NCBI GenBank assembly: GCA_001544655.2
Contig: FCOD02000014.1
Location: 1 to 64,000 of the forward strand
Direction: 5' to 3'
DNA length: 64,000 nucleotides
Origin: Caballeronia turbans
GTDB taxonomy: Bacteria; Pseudomonadota; Gammaproteobacteria; Burkholderiales; Burkholderiaceae
The position numbers were made by a program, and so were the translations under genes. This document shows, in pieces, positions 28,253 through 36,434 of this stretch. Positions within the stretch are counted from its first letter, which is position 1. Every line of letters starts with the position of its first letter. The notes under the pieces are model-generated. The model was not told the origin of the DNA. It searched no databases and saw nothing but the letters and a program-made list of their open reading frames with translations.

Positions 28253-29230
28253 TCATTGCCCGCGCGTCGAGCGAAACCACGCGGCCGTGGCGGCCAGACC
28301 TTCATCGAGAGATTGCGGCGCCTGCCAGCCGAGCGCGTCGCGGATACGGTGCGAATCGACCCGCAGGCTGCCAGTCAGCCGGTCGATCTGCGCGGTCTTT
28401 CCGGCAACGCGAGCGAGGCCGCGCAGCAGTCCGGCCGGAACCGGCACGAGCCGCGCGGGCCTGCCGAGATGCGCGCCGAGCTTGCGCGCGAGTTCGGCGA
28501 CGCTCGGATCGTAGCCGTCGGTGACATGGAACAGGCGTCCCGCGGCGGCGGGATTGAGCGCGCATTCGATCGTCGCGCTCGCCAGATTGTCGACGGAGAC
28601 GAGACTGCGACGCGCATCGATTGCACCGAGCGGCAACGGAATGCCGCGCGCGATGGCGCGCATCATCGCCAGAAAATTGGCGCGCACGCCGGGACCGTAG
28701 ACGAGGGGCGGCCGCACGATCGCGATCTCGAGCCCCGTGCGGCTGCCGAATTCGAGCAGTTTCACTTCGGCTTCGGCTTTCGAGACGCCGTAGGCATCGG
28801 GCGGATTGCGCGCGTCGTCTTCGGTGAACGGGCGGCCCGGGTCGCTTTCGCCGAGCGCCTTGATGCTGCTCATCAGGACGAAGCGCGTGACGCCGGCGCG
28901 GCGCGCGGCTGCGGCGGCGGCGAGCGTGCCGTCGACGTTGATCGCGCGGTACGCGTTCAGCAGCGCCTCGGAGGTCTTTTGCGCGGCGGCGTCGGTCATC
29001 ACATGGACGCGCGCGGCGAGATGGATCACCGCGTCGCAGCCTGCAAATGCGTCGGGCGCGATCGAGTCGAGGCCGTCCATATGCCGTACATCGACGCCCG
29101 GTTCGCACTGCGCGTCATGCCGCACGAGCCCGGTCGCGCCGATGCTGCGCGCGAGCAGCGCCCGGCTCACCGCGCGGCCGACGAAGCCGTTGGCGCCGGT
29201 GATCGCGATGCATCGGCCGGTTTCGCTCAT
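28253..29230 (-). CDS. wbiG: NAD-dependent sugar epimerase/reductase, WbpV/WbiG-like
   Basis: 325-aa extended SDR. The coenzyme motif is TGANGFVG (11-18), followed by VIHLAARVHVM and the catalytic YGVSK. Proteins of this type act with WbpM-like dehydratases, reducing or epimerising the 4-keto sugar to UDP-QuiNAc/FucNAc-type donors. The ATG at 29230 overlaps the previous stop (ATGA) and has GGAG six bases upstream, a better start than the ATG six bases earlier. Context supports an O-antigen role. Confidence 0.9.
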   Translation of the reverse strand: MSETGRCIAITGANGFVGRAVSRALLARSIGATGLVRHDAQCEPGVDVRHMDGLDSIAPDAFAGCDAVIHLAARVHVMTDAAAQKTSEALLNAYRAINVDGTLAAAAAARRAGVTRFVLMSSIKALGESDPGRPFTEDDARNPPDAYGVSKAEAEVKLLEFGSRTGLEIAIVRPPLVYGPGVRANFLAMMRAIARGIPLPLGAIDARRSLVSVDNLASATIECALNPAAAGRLFHVTDGYDPSVAELARKLGAHLGRPARLVPVPAGLLRGLARVAGKTAQIDRLTGSLRVDSHRIRDALGWQAPQSLDEGLAATAAWFRSTRGQ

Positions 29231-30081
29231 AGCCATCTCCAGCCGAAGCGGTTGAAGAACCGGTACGCCGACGTGACGAAGAGCTTGATATGCACCGAGC
29301 CCTTCTTCGCCGCGCCGCCGCCGTGATGCAGGATGCGCACCGACGGCACATACGCGATGCGCGCGACCCGGCGCGTGCGCAGGCTCAGATCGTAGTCTTC
29401 GAAATACAGGAAATAGCGCGGATCGAAGCCGCCGAGCGACTTGAGCACGTCGCTTCTGAAGAGCATGAAACAGCCGCTCACGATCGGCGGGTCCCACACA
29501 ATGTTGTTCTCGCCGATGACGTCGCGCATCTCGTAGCGCGCGAGGCGCCGCGCGAACGGTTTGCGCAGCGCGGAGGGCAGAAAGCCGCGCACGAAGAGAT
29601 CGAGCACCGTCGGATAGCGGCGGCAGAGAAACTGCTGACGGCCGTCGTCTCCGCCGATCCACGGCGCGAGCAGCCCCGTTTCCGGCGAGTCGCGCAAAAA
29701 CGCGAGCGCGCGGCGCAGGCCGTCCGCGTTGAGCTCGACATCCGGATTCAGGATCAGGTGATAGCGGCTGTCCGCGCGCGCGATCGCGAGATTGTGTCCG
29801 CGCCCGTAGCCGACGTTGCCGTGCCCTTTCAGCACCACGGTGTCGAATTCGGCGTCCGAGGGCGTCGGCAGGTCGGCGAGTTCGCCGGGATCACCGTTGT
29901 CGATCAGATACAGGCACGGGCGCCCGGCGACGTCGTGCAACTGCGCGAGCGCGGTTTCGAGCGTTTCGACGGTGCGCGCGAGCAGCGCGGCATCCGGCCG
30001 GTAGACGACGATGGAAATGCTGAGGGTGATGGCGGGATCGGACTGAGGCGCCGATCGGTTCTGCGGGGCGTTCGCGTTCAT
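29227..30081 (-). CDS. glycosyltransferase family 2, rhamnosyltransferase-like
   Basis: About 284 aa. It opens with LSISIVVYRPDA, continues with the donor segment YLIDNGDPGEL, NVGYGRGHNLAIA and the metal-site region LILNPDVELN, and has a late acceptor region YFLYFEDYDLSLRTRR. This pattern is typical of O-antigen rhamnosyltransferases and similar GT2 enzymes. It heads the minus-strand wbi-like operon and is coupled to the epimerase gene by ATGA overlap. The start is uncertain: an ATG 45 bp upstream (30126) is in frame and neither start has a clear Shine-Dalgarno. Confidence 0.88.
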   Translation of the reverse strand: MNANAPQNRSAPQSDPAITLSISIVVYRPDAALLARTVETLETALAQLHDVAGRPCLYLIDNGDPGELADLPTPSDAEFDTVVLKGHGNVGYGRGHNLAIARADSRYHLILNPDVELNADGLRRALAFLRDSPETGLLAPWIGGDDGRQQFLCRRYPTVLDLFVRGFLPSALRKPFARRLARYEMRDVIGENNIVWDPPIVSGCFMLFRSDVLKSLGGFDPRYFLYFEDYDLSLRTRRVARIAYVPSVRILHHGGGAAKKGSVHIKLFVTSAYRFFNRFGWRWL

Positions 30082-30334
30082 CGGACAAGGGGGGTGTCCG
30101 CGCCACGAAAGGAAAACGGACCGCATCGACGAGTGGAAGACGTCAGATTGTCCTCAATGTAGATGTTTTCGGCAACCGCGCGAGGTGGCGCACAGCGCGG
30201 TGCGACGAACCGTTCTTGTTACAGATTGTGCTAGATTGCGCCAGCAAGCGGAGGATTCTGTCGCGCCCGATTCGCCCTTCCCTGGTTGGGACCGGACGCG
30301 CTGTGGGCTTAACCGATCACCCGACGCGAATTGT

Positions 30335-31756
30335 ATGAACAAGCCCATTGTCGTGGATCTCGACGGTACGCTGATCCACTCCGACATTCTCGTCGAGAGC
30401 GGATTCGCCTTTCTGAGATCGTTTCCGCAAAAGTTCTACAAGCCGCTGCAATGGCTCTCGAGCGGCGGCAAGCCCGGACTGAAGTCGCGGCTTGCCGAGC
30501 ACGTGAGCATCGACGTCACGACCCTGCCGTACAACACGCAAGTCGTGAACTGGCTGCGCGAGATGCGCGCCGCGGGCCGCACGATCGCGCTCGCCACGGC
30601 GAGTCATGAGACGTTTGCGCAGCGGATCGCGGAGCACCTCGGCATCTTCGATCGCGTGTTCGCCACCGACGAGCACGTCAATCTTTCTTCGCATCGCAAG
30701 CGCGACCGGCTCGTCGAAGCGTACGGCGAGAAGGGTTTCGACTACGTCGGCAATTCGCACGACGACATCGTCGTCTGGGCCGCCGCCGATCGCGCATACG
30801 TGGTCAATCCGCATGCGGGCGTCGTGCGGGCGGCGTCGAAGCACGACAACATCGAACAGGTCTTCGAGAGCCGCCAGCCGACGCTCAAGGTCTGGGCGAA
30901 ATCGCTGCGCCTGCATCAGTGGTTGAAGAACGTGCTGGTTTTCGTGCCGCTGCTCGCCGGGCACCAGCTGAAATCGCCCGCTGCGATCGGGTTCGCCGTG
31001 CTCGCGTTCTTCGCCTTCGGGTTGTGCGCATCGAGCGTGTATCTGCTCAACGACCTGCTCGATCTCCAGGACGACCGCCAGCATCCGGTGAAGCGCAAGC
31101 GCCCGCTCGCCGCCGGCACGATGCCGCTCGCCTGGGGCATGGCGCTCTGCCCTGTCCTGCTTGCCGCGTCGTTCTCGATCGCGCTGACCTTCTTTTCGTG
31201 GAAGTTCAACGCCGCCCTGCTTGGCTACTACGTGCTGACGCTCGCCTATTCGCTCGCGCTCAAGCGCCAGGTGATGATCGACGTCGTCGTGCTCGCGGCG
31301 CTCTACACGACGCGCATCGTCGCCGGGGCCGCGGCGATCCACGTGCCGCTCACGTTCTGGCTGCTCGCCTTTTCGATGTTCGCGTTCCTGAGTCTCGCCC
31401 TCGTGAAGCGATACACCGAACTCCACGCGATGATGAAAGCCGGACGCGACAGCGCGCGCGGGCGCGGCTATCTGGCGAGCGATCTCGCCATCGTGTCGTC
31501 GCTCGGCACATCGTCGGGCTATATCTCGGTGCTCGTGCTGGCGCTGTACATCCAGGACGAGCACACCAGGATGCTCTACCGGCACCCGCAATTCATCTGG
31601 ATGGTCTGTCCGCTGATGCTCTACTGGTTCAGCCGGACGTGGGTCATCACGCATCGCGGCAGAATGAACGACGATCCCATCGTGTTCGCGGCGCGCGATC
31701 GCATGAGTCTGCTCGTCGTCGCCCTGTGCGGCTTCGCGTTCTGGCTCGCGATCTGA
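30335..31756 (+). CDS. HAD phosphatase-UbiA prenyltransferase fusion (polyprenyl-phosphoribose synthase type)
   Basis: 473 aa with two domains. Residues 1-~180 are a HAD hydrolase: motif I DLDGT with Asp8/Asp10, motif II near ATAS (87-90), and motif IV SHDD (141-144). Residues ~185-473 are a UbiA membrane prenyltransferase with NDLLDLQDD (239-247) and the adjoining basic HPVKRKRPLAAG. These match decaprenyl-phosphate 5-phosphoribosyltransferase (Rv3806c) rather than quinone enzymes. It should couple PRPP to a polyprenyl phosphate and remove the 5'-phosphate, giving polyprenyl-phosphoryl-ribose. The DprE1- and DprE2-like genes follow at 3 bp spacing and by overlap. Confidence 0.9.
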   Translation: MNKPIVVDLDGTLIHSDILVESGFAFLRSFPQKFYKPLQWLSSGGKPGLKSRLAEHVSIDVTTLPYNTQVVNWLREMRAAGRTIALATASHETFAQRIAEHLGIFDRVFATDEHVNLSSHRKRDRLVEAYGEKGFDYVGNSHDDIVVWAAADRAYVVNPHAGVVRAASKHDNIEQVFESRQPTLKVWAKSLRLHQWLKNVLVFVPLLAGHQLKSPAAIGFAVLAFFAFGLCASSVYLLNDLLDLQDDRQHPVKRKRPLAAGTMPLAWGMALCPVLLAASFSIALTFFSWKFNAALLGYYVLTLAYSLALKRQVMIDVVVLAALYTTRIVAGAAAIHVPLTFWLLAFSMFAFLSLALVKRYTELHAMMKAGRDSARGRGYLASDLAIVSSLGTSSGYISVLVLALYIQDEHTRMLYRHPQFIWMVCPLMLYWFSRTWVITHRGRMNDDPIVFAARDRMSLLVVALCGFAFWLAI

Positions 31757-31759
31757 CCG

Positions 31760-33076
31760 ATGAGCGAACTGCTCTCCTGGGGCCGCTACCCGCATCTGCC
31801 GCAGACGGCGCACGCCGCGCACTGGCGCGACGAAGCGCAGGCGCAATGGCGCCACGTGCAGCGCGCGCACGGCACGACGCTCGCATTCGGCAACGGCCGC
31901 AGCTACGGCGATGTCTGTCTCGCGAGTTCGAATCATGTGTTCCAGACGCTCGCGCTCGATCGCATCATCTCGGCCGACTGGACGCGCGGCATCGTGCGCG
32001 CCGAGCCCGGCATCACCTTCGAGCAAATTCTCGCGCTCGCGGTGCCGCGCGGCTGGATGCTGCCGGTCACGCCGGGCACGAAGTACGTGACTCTCGGCGG
32101 TGCCATCGCCAACGACGTGCACGGCAAGAATCATCACGTGCGCGGCACATTCGGGCGGCATGTGCGCGCATTCGGCCTCGCGCGCAGCGACGGCACGTTC
32201 ATCGAATGCTCGCCGGAAACGAACACCGAAATGTTCAGCGCGACGATCGGCGGCCTCGGGCTCACGGGACTCATTCTGTGGGCCGAATTTTCGTTGATGC
32301 CCATCCGCACGAGTCTCATCGACGTGACGAGCATTCGCTTCGGCAAGCTCGACGAATTCTTCGACTTGTCGGAGGAATATGACGCGAAGCATGAGTACTG
32401 CGTCGCGTGGGTCGATTGCGCGAGCCGCGGGCCCGCGCTCGGGCGCGGCATCTTCATGGCGGGCGATCATGCGATCCACGGCTCGCTCGATGTCGAGGAA
32501 CGACATAAGCGCCGCATGCCGTTGACGCCGCCCGTCTCGCTCATCAACGGCCTCACGCTGCGCGCGTTCAACGAACTGTATTACCGCAGGCAGCGCAAGC
32601 CCTTCGAGATTTCGCGCGTGGGCTATGACGGCTATTTCTATCCGCTCGACAGCCTGCTCGAATGGAACCGTGTGTATGGGCCGTCCGGGTTTCAGCAATA
32701 TCAGTGCGTCGTGCCGGCGGCGAGCGCGCGCGATGCGGTGCGCGCGATGCTCGATCGCATTTCATCGAGCGGCACGGGCTCGTTTCTCGCGGTGCTCAAG
32801 CGCTGCGGGGACATTGCATCGCCGGGACTGTTGTCGTTTCCGATGGAAGGGACGTCGCTCGCGCTCGACTTCCCGCAGCACGAGATGCGCAATGCGCAGC
32901 TTTTCGACGCGCTCGACACGATCGTGCGCGAAGCCGGCGGACGCATCTATCCGGCCAAGGACGCGCACATGTCGGGCGCCGATTTCCGCGCCGCCTATCC
33001 TCAATGGCAGCAACTCGAGTCGCTTCGCGATCCGGCCATGCTGTCGCACTTCTGGAAACGAGTGACCGGCCTATGA
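31760..33076 (+). CDS. DprE1-like FAD-linked oxidase (polyprenylphosphoryl-ribose 2'-oxidase)
   Basis: 438-aa VAO-type flavoprotein. FAD-binding features are FGNGRSYGD (43-51) and the signature LGGAIANDVHGKNHH (112-126), nearly identical in pattern to mycobacterial DprE1. The C-terminus DAHMSGADFRAAYPQW matches the D-arabinono-1,4-lactone-oxidase-type cap. It should oxidise the 2'-hydroxyl of polyprenylphosphoryl-D-ribose to the 2-keto intermediate. It starts 3 bp after the HAD-UbiA gene and overlaps the reductase by ATGA. A decayed copy of its 3' two-thirds lies at 62.2-63.0 kb. Confidence 0.92.
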   Translation: MSELLSWGRYPHLPQTAHAAHWRDEAQAQWRHVQRAHGTTLAFGNGRSYGDVCLASSNHVFQTLALDRIISADWTRGIVRAEPGITFEQILALAVPRGWMLPVTPGTKYVTLGGAIANDVHGKNHHVRGTFGRHVRAFGLARSDGTFIECSPETNTEMFSATIGGLGLTGLILWAEFSLMPIRTSLIDVTSIRFGKLDEFFDLSEEYDAKHEYCVAWVDCASRGPALGRGIFMAGDHAIHGSLDVEERHKRRMPLTPPVSLINGLTLRAFNELYYRRQRKPFEISRVGYDGYFYPLDSLLEWNRVYGPSGFQQYQCVVPAASARDAVRAMLDRISSSGTGSFLAVLKRCGDIASPGLLSFPMEGTSLALDFPQHEMRNAQLFDALDTIVREAGGRIYPAKDAHMSGADFRAAYPQWQQLESLRDPAMLSHFWKRVTGL

Positions 33077-33813
33077 AGAACATCGTCATCGTGGGCGCCA
33101 CGTCCGCCATTGCCATCGCCTGCGCGCGCGAATGGGCCGTCAAAGGTGCGCGCTTCTTTCTGGTCGCTCGCAATCAGGAGCGCATGGAGCAGGTCGCCGC
33201 CGATCTGACCGCGCGCGGGGCCGCGTCGGTTGCGGCGCATCGGCTCGATATCGACAGGCTCGACGATCACGCCGCGATGCTCGCCGACTGCGCGGCGCAC
33301 ATGGATTCGATCGATATTGTGCTGGTCGCGTCGGGGACGTTGCCGGATCAGGCCGCTTGTCAGCGCGATCCGGCCGTCGCGGTGCGCGAGTTTCATACCA
33401 ATGCGCTCTCGCTGATCGCGCTGCTCACGCCGATCGCCAATCGGCTCGAAGCGCAGCGGCATGGAACGCTGGCCGTGATTTCATCGGTGGCGGGCGATCG
33501 CGGGCGGCCGTCGAATTATCTGTACGGCAGCGCGAAGGCCGCGTTGCAGGCGTTTCTCGAAGGCTTGCGGGCGCGGCTTTTCAAGGTCGGCGTGCATGTG
33601 GTCGATGTCAAGCCCGGCTTCGTTGCCACGCCGATGACCGCGGGTTTGCCGCTGCCGGGACCGCTCGTCGCGACGCCGGAGAAGGTCGCGAAGGATATCG
33701 TGCGCGCGGTCGAGCGGAAGAAGGACGTGCTTTATACGCCGTGGTTCTGGTGGGGCATCATGCTCATCATTCGGAACGTGCCGCGGTTCGTGTTCAAGCG
33801 CGCGAGTCTCTAA
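33073..33813 (+). CDS. DprE2-like short-chain reductase (keto-pentofuranose reductase)
   Basis: 246-aa classical SDR. The nucleotide motif is VGATSAIAIACAREWA, the catalytic serine region ISSVAGDRGR, and YGSAK holds the Tyr/Lys pair. It is most like decaprenylphosphoryl-2-keto-erythro-pentose reductase (DprE2, Rv3791), which finishes epimerisation of ribose to arabinose on the lipid carrier. It is coupled to the DprE1-like gene by ATGA and its 3' end overlaps the convergent gtrA-like gene by 4 bp. A short 3' remnant of the same gene lies at 35.9 kb. Confidence 0.9.
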   Translation: MKNIVIVGATSAIAIACAREWAVKGARFFLVARNQERMEQVAADLTARGAASVAAHRLDIDRLDDHAAMLADCAAHMDSIDIVLVASGTLPDQAACQRDPAVAVREFHTNALSLIALLTPIANRLEAQRHGTLAVISSVAGDRGRPSNYLYGSAKAALQAFLEGLRARLFKVGVHVVDVKPGFVATPMTAGLPLPGPLVATPEKVAKDIVRAVERKKDVLYTPWFWWGIMLIIRNVPRFVFKRASL

Positions 33814-34208
33814 GAGAACGAGCGGAACACGTAGCGCTTGTCGAGTCGGTACTTGATCACGTAGCCGATCGCGAGACCGATGCACGCGCCGATGTAGCGT
33901 GCTTCGGCCGTTCCGAAGATGTGATTGAAGCCGAATTCCACGCCCCAGAAGATTGCCGTGGTGACGAGGCCCATCGTCACGTAGAGCGTGAACATGGTCG
34001 CGTCATGGCGCGCGTTCTCCGCCTTGAAGCGGAAGATCCATTTCTTGTCGAGCACGTATTTCACGACAAGGCCCACGCCCGTGCCGATGAACACCGCTAA
34101 CAGGATGTGCCAGGGGCCAGTGTAGAGACGCGTAGTGAGGTCCTGCGCGCCGATGTTGGCGGCGGTAGCGATGGCAGCGAAGAAGGTGTAAAGCAGTGCG
34201 AGGTGCAC
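33810..34208 (-). CDS. GtrA-like small membrane protein
   Basis: 132 aa with four membrane helices, the standard GtrA/DPMS-like family layout (YTFFAAIATAANIGAQDLT, then KYVLDKKWIFRF and RYIGACIGLAIGYVIKYRL). Family members help translocate or anchor polyprenyl-phosphate sugars; Rv3789 has this role beside DprE1/E2 in mycobacteria. The GTG start at 34208 lies 4 bp after the stop of the ligase-like gene, so the two are one transcript. Two further, damaged copies are in the window (36.1-36.4 and 63.0-63.4 kb). Confidence 0.85.
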   Translation of the reverse strand: MHLALLYTFFAAIATAANIGAQDLTTRLYTGPWHILLAVFIGTGVGLVVKYVLDKKWIFRFKAENARHDATMFTLYVTMGLVTTAIFWGVEFGFNHIFGTAEARYIGACIGLAIGYVIKYRLDKRYVFRSFS

Positions 34209-34212
34209 GGGT

Positions 34213-35496
34213 CTACGCCCCCGACGATGATTCGACGTCTTCGCGTCGGGGCGCAAAGAGCCGTTCGCCCCGTCCCAGCAGGAGCCCCGCAAAACTCCAG
34301 AACGCCAGCGCGGTGGTCTGCCACATGAAGTCGTCGGTGCTGTTCTTCGCAAGCATGCCGACGACCAGCGCTACGCCTGCTGCGCAAATCCAGGGCGTGG
34401 CATGACGCAGCCGGCAGAATCGCACGACGAGCGCGATCAGGAGCGACATTTCCAGTACGACGCCGATCAGTCCGGATTCAAGCCAAGTGTTCAGGAACAG
34501 GTTATGGGCATGCGTTAAGGCTTGCGGTTCCCTAGACAGGAACTGCGTCGGAATATCGCTCTTATAGACGCGTCCGGGAAGCGGCTTTCCAAATCCGACG
34601 CCCGTCCAAAAATGCGTCTCTCCCGCTTTCAGATAAAAGTGCCACATTCGCGGACGCGTGTCGGCGGAGACGGACGCCACGATGCCACCGAGAAACTGGG
34701 GCAACTGCACCTTTTCTTGGCCGAGACTCACGACCTCATCCGATGCGGGAACAGGGCGTACATTGCGCATTCGCGCGCTGTACTCCAACGTTCCGACCGC
34801 AGCGACGCCCGTCAGCACGACCACGATCGTCGCCAGAAAGAGATGCTTTCGATACATAGGAAACAGCGCGACGAGGATAGCGAGACCGGCTGCAGGCCAA
34901 AAGAAGCGGTTGAGCGTTGCAAGCCCCACGAAGAAGCACAGCAGCAGGCCTGTGACTCCGATGATTCGCCATCGTCCTTGCATCGTCAAACCGGTGAACA
35001 AGGACATGGCGAAGACGACGAGCGTGCTCGTGTGACCGACGCGATTGTAATAGTGCAACAAAAATGTATCCGCAGTGGGCGGCTGCAGTTGCCCCCAATG
35101 GACGATGCTCGTTACCGCAAGCAGCACGCATGCGACCCAGCTGATCAGAACAAGACGCTCCGGTCGCTCCGATTGGATTCCGACTAGCCAGAACGCAATG
35201 AATGTAACCAGGGGATAAGCCACTTCATCCAGCCAGGCATGCATGCTCTCCGCCGGAAACGGCGACCACGCCACGGACGCGAGCGACCATGCCCCCCAGA
35301 GAAGAATGGGAACGATGAGCGGCCATCGCGAAACTGAAGGCTGTGTCTCCGAACATGCGGCAGCAATCACACCCACGCCAACCAGGCCGAGCAGGATATT
35401 TTCAATGGCCGTCATGTGGGCGTACATCACTACAAACATGAGTAAAGGACACGCAATCCAAAGTACGCGTTCCACGCGCAGGCCCACTCTCGTCAT
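34213..35496 (-). CDS. O-antigen ligase-family membrane protein (Wzy_C domain)
   Basis: About 427 aa with ten or more hydrophobic segments. A periplasmic loop with the family signature region (VGFGKPLPGRVY, ALTHAHNLFLNTWLESGLIG) follows at residues ~290-340; the H-x(n)-HN-x-FL pattern is typical of WaaL/PglL/Wzy_C proteins. It should attach a lipid-linked glycan to lipid A core or to a protein. The start at 35496 has GGGAG close by; an ATG at 35526 is also possible. It precedes the GtrA-like gene by 4 bp. Confidence 0.85.
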   Translation of the reverse strand: MTRVGLRVERVLWIACPLLMFVVMYAHMTAIENILLGLVGVGVIAAACSETQPSVSRWPLIVPILLWGAWSLASVAWSPFPAESMHAWLDEVAYPLVTFIAFWLVGIQSERPERLVLISWVACVLLAVTSIVHWGQLQPPTADTFLLHYYNRVGHTSTLVVFAMSLFTGLTMQGRWRIIGVTGLLLCFFVGLATLNRFFWPAAGLAILVALFPMYRKHLFLATIVVVLTGVAAVGTLEYSARMRNVRPVPASDEVVSLGQEKVQLPQFLGGIVASVSADTRPRMWHFYLKAGETHFWTGVGFGKPLPGRVYKSDIPTQFLSREPQALTHAHNLFLNTWLESGLIGVVLEMSLLIALVVRFCRLRHATPWICAAGVALVVGMLAKNSTDDFMWQTTALAFWSFAGLLLGRGERLFAPRREDVESSSGA

Positions 35497-35916
35497 CACA
35501 CTCCCGCTGATTCGTCCGTTATCCATTCCGACGCCACTGGCACGACCCGGGTCGCAAACGCGACCTTTTTTGGTTCCGGCCTACAACGTATTGGGGCACT
35601 TCGCGGTGCCACGCCTATTTGAAAAATCCGATCGGGCGTTGCCGCGATAGGAAAACCGACATTTTAACGCTCGCATATCACTGCGGCGCCGGCTCTCCGG
35701 AACGTCGTTCGCGGCCGTGCTCTGGCAAACTCGCAATAAGTGGTTCGGCATGCGTCGTCGATCACTCGTGCTTCCATCGAAGAAATTGGCCTTGCTGTCA
35801 GGCAAAGTGCACCCGTTCCAATCGATCATCCCCTACCGTCGATGGGGAAGAGATCGCCATCGAGGCACATTCGCAGCGCTTGACAGTCGCATACAACGTC
35901 ACGGACAGAACAAGCT
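35497..35916. other. region upstream of the ligase-like gene
   Basis: No gene was supported. It should contain the promoter of the ligase-like gene (minus strand). Short frames on both strands lack ribosome-binding sites and family features. Confidence 0.4.
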
Positions 35917-36050
35917 TTGCGAGAAGGTCGCGACGGACGTCGTACGCATCGTCGAAAGGAAGAAGACCGTCCTTTTTATGCCGTGCTTCTGGAAGGGCAT
36001 CATGCTGAATCCCGCGATGTACCGCGATTCTTCTTCATGCACGCTTCCCT
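35917..36050 (+). pseudogene. 3' remnant of a DprE2-like reductase gene
   Basis: The plus-strand frame reads EKVATDVVRIVERKK, then TVLFMPCFWKGIML. This aligns with EKVAKDIVRAVERKK and DVLYTPWFWWGIML of the intact reductase at 33.1-33.8 kb. Homology covers only about the last 130 bp; the rest of the gene is absent. It lies convergent to a gtrA remnant exactly as in the intact locus, so this is a leftover of a duplicated block. Confidence 0.8.
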
Positions 36051-36071
36051 CTGGGAGAAGGTGCAGAACAA

Positions 36072-36434
36072 CTAGCGCTCGTAGAGCCGGTACTTGATGA
36101 CGTAATCGATCGCATGACCGATGCATGCGCCGAGGGAACGCGCCTCGGTTGACTTGAGAAGGTAGTCCATGGTGAATTTCACGCCCAGAGACTGCGGTCG
36201 TCACGGGGCCCGTCGTGACGTAGAGCATGATGATGGCGTCGTTGCGCTCGTTTTCCGCTTGGAAGCGGACGACCCGACAACGCGCCCGACGCCCGTGCCC
36301 ATGAGCACCGCCAACAAGATGTGCCACGGACCAGTGTCGAGGCGCGTCGAGAGGTCGTAGTCGCGGGTGTTGGCGACGGTGGCGATGGCGATGGCGATGG
36401 CAGCGAGGAATGTGCAGAGCAATGCTATTTTCAA
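36072..36434 (-). pseudogene. decayed gtrA-like gene
   Basis: Segments of the minus strand match the intact GtrA-like protein in different frames: IALLCTFLAAIA, STRLDTGPWHILLAVLMGTGVG, RFQAENERNDA, then ACIGHAIDYVIKYRLYER and a stop. At least two frameshifting indels and an internal deletion around the second transmembrane segment break the gene. It keeps the convergent position relative to the reductase remnant. Confidence 0.8.

Noticed and set aside
30317-32698. 793-codon minus-strand open frame across the HAD-UbiA and DprE1-like genes
   Set aside because: Arg/Glu/His-rich antisense frame without domains. The plus-strand genes have all catalytic motifs.
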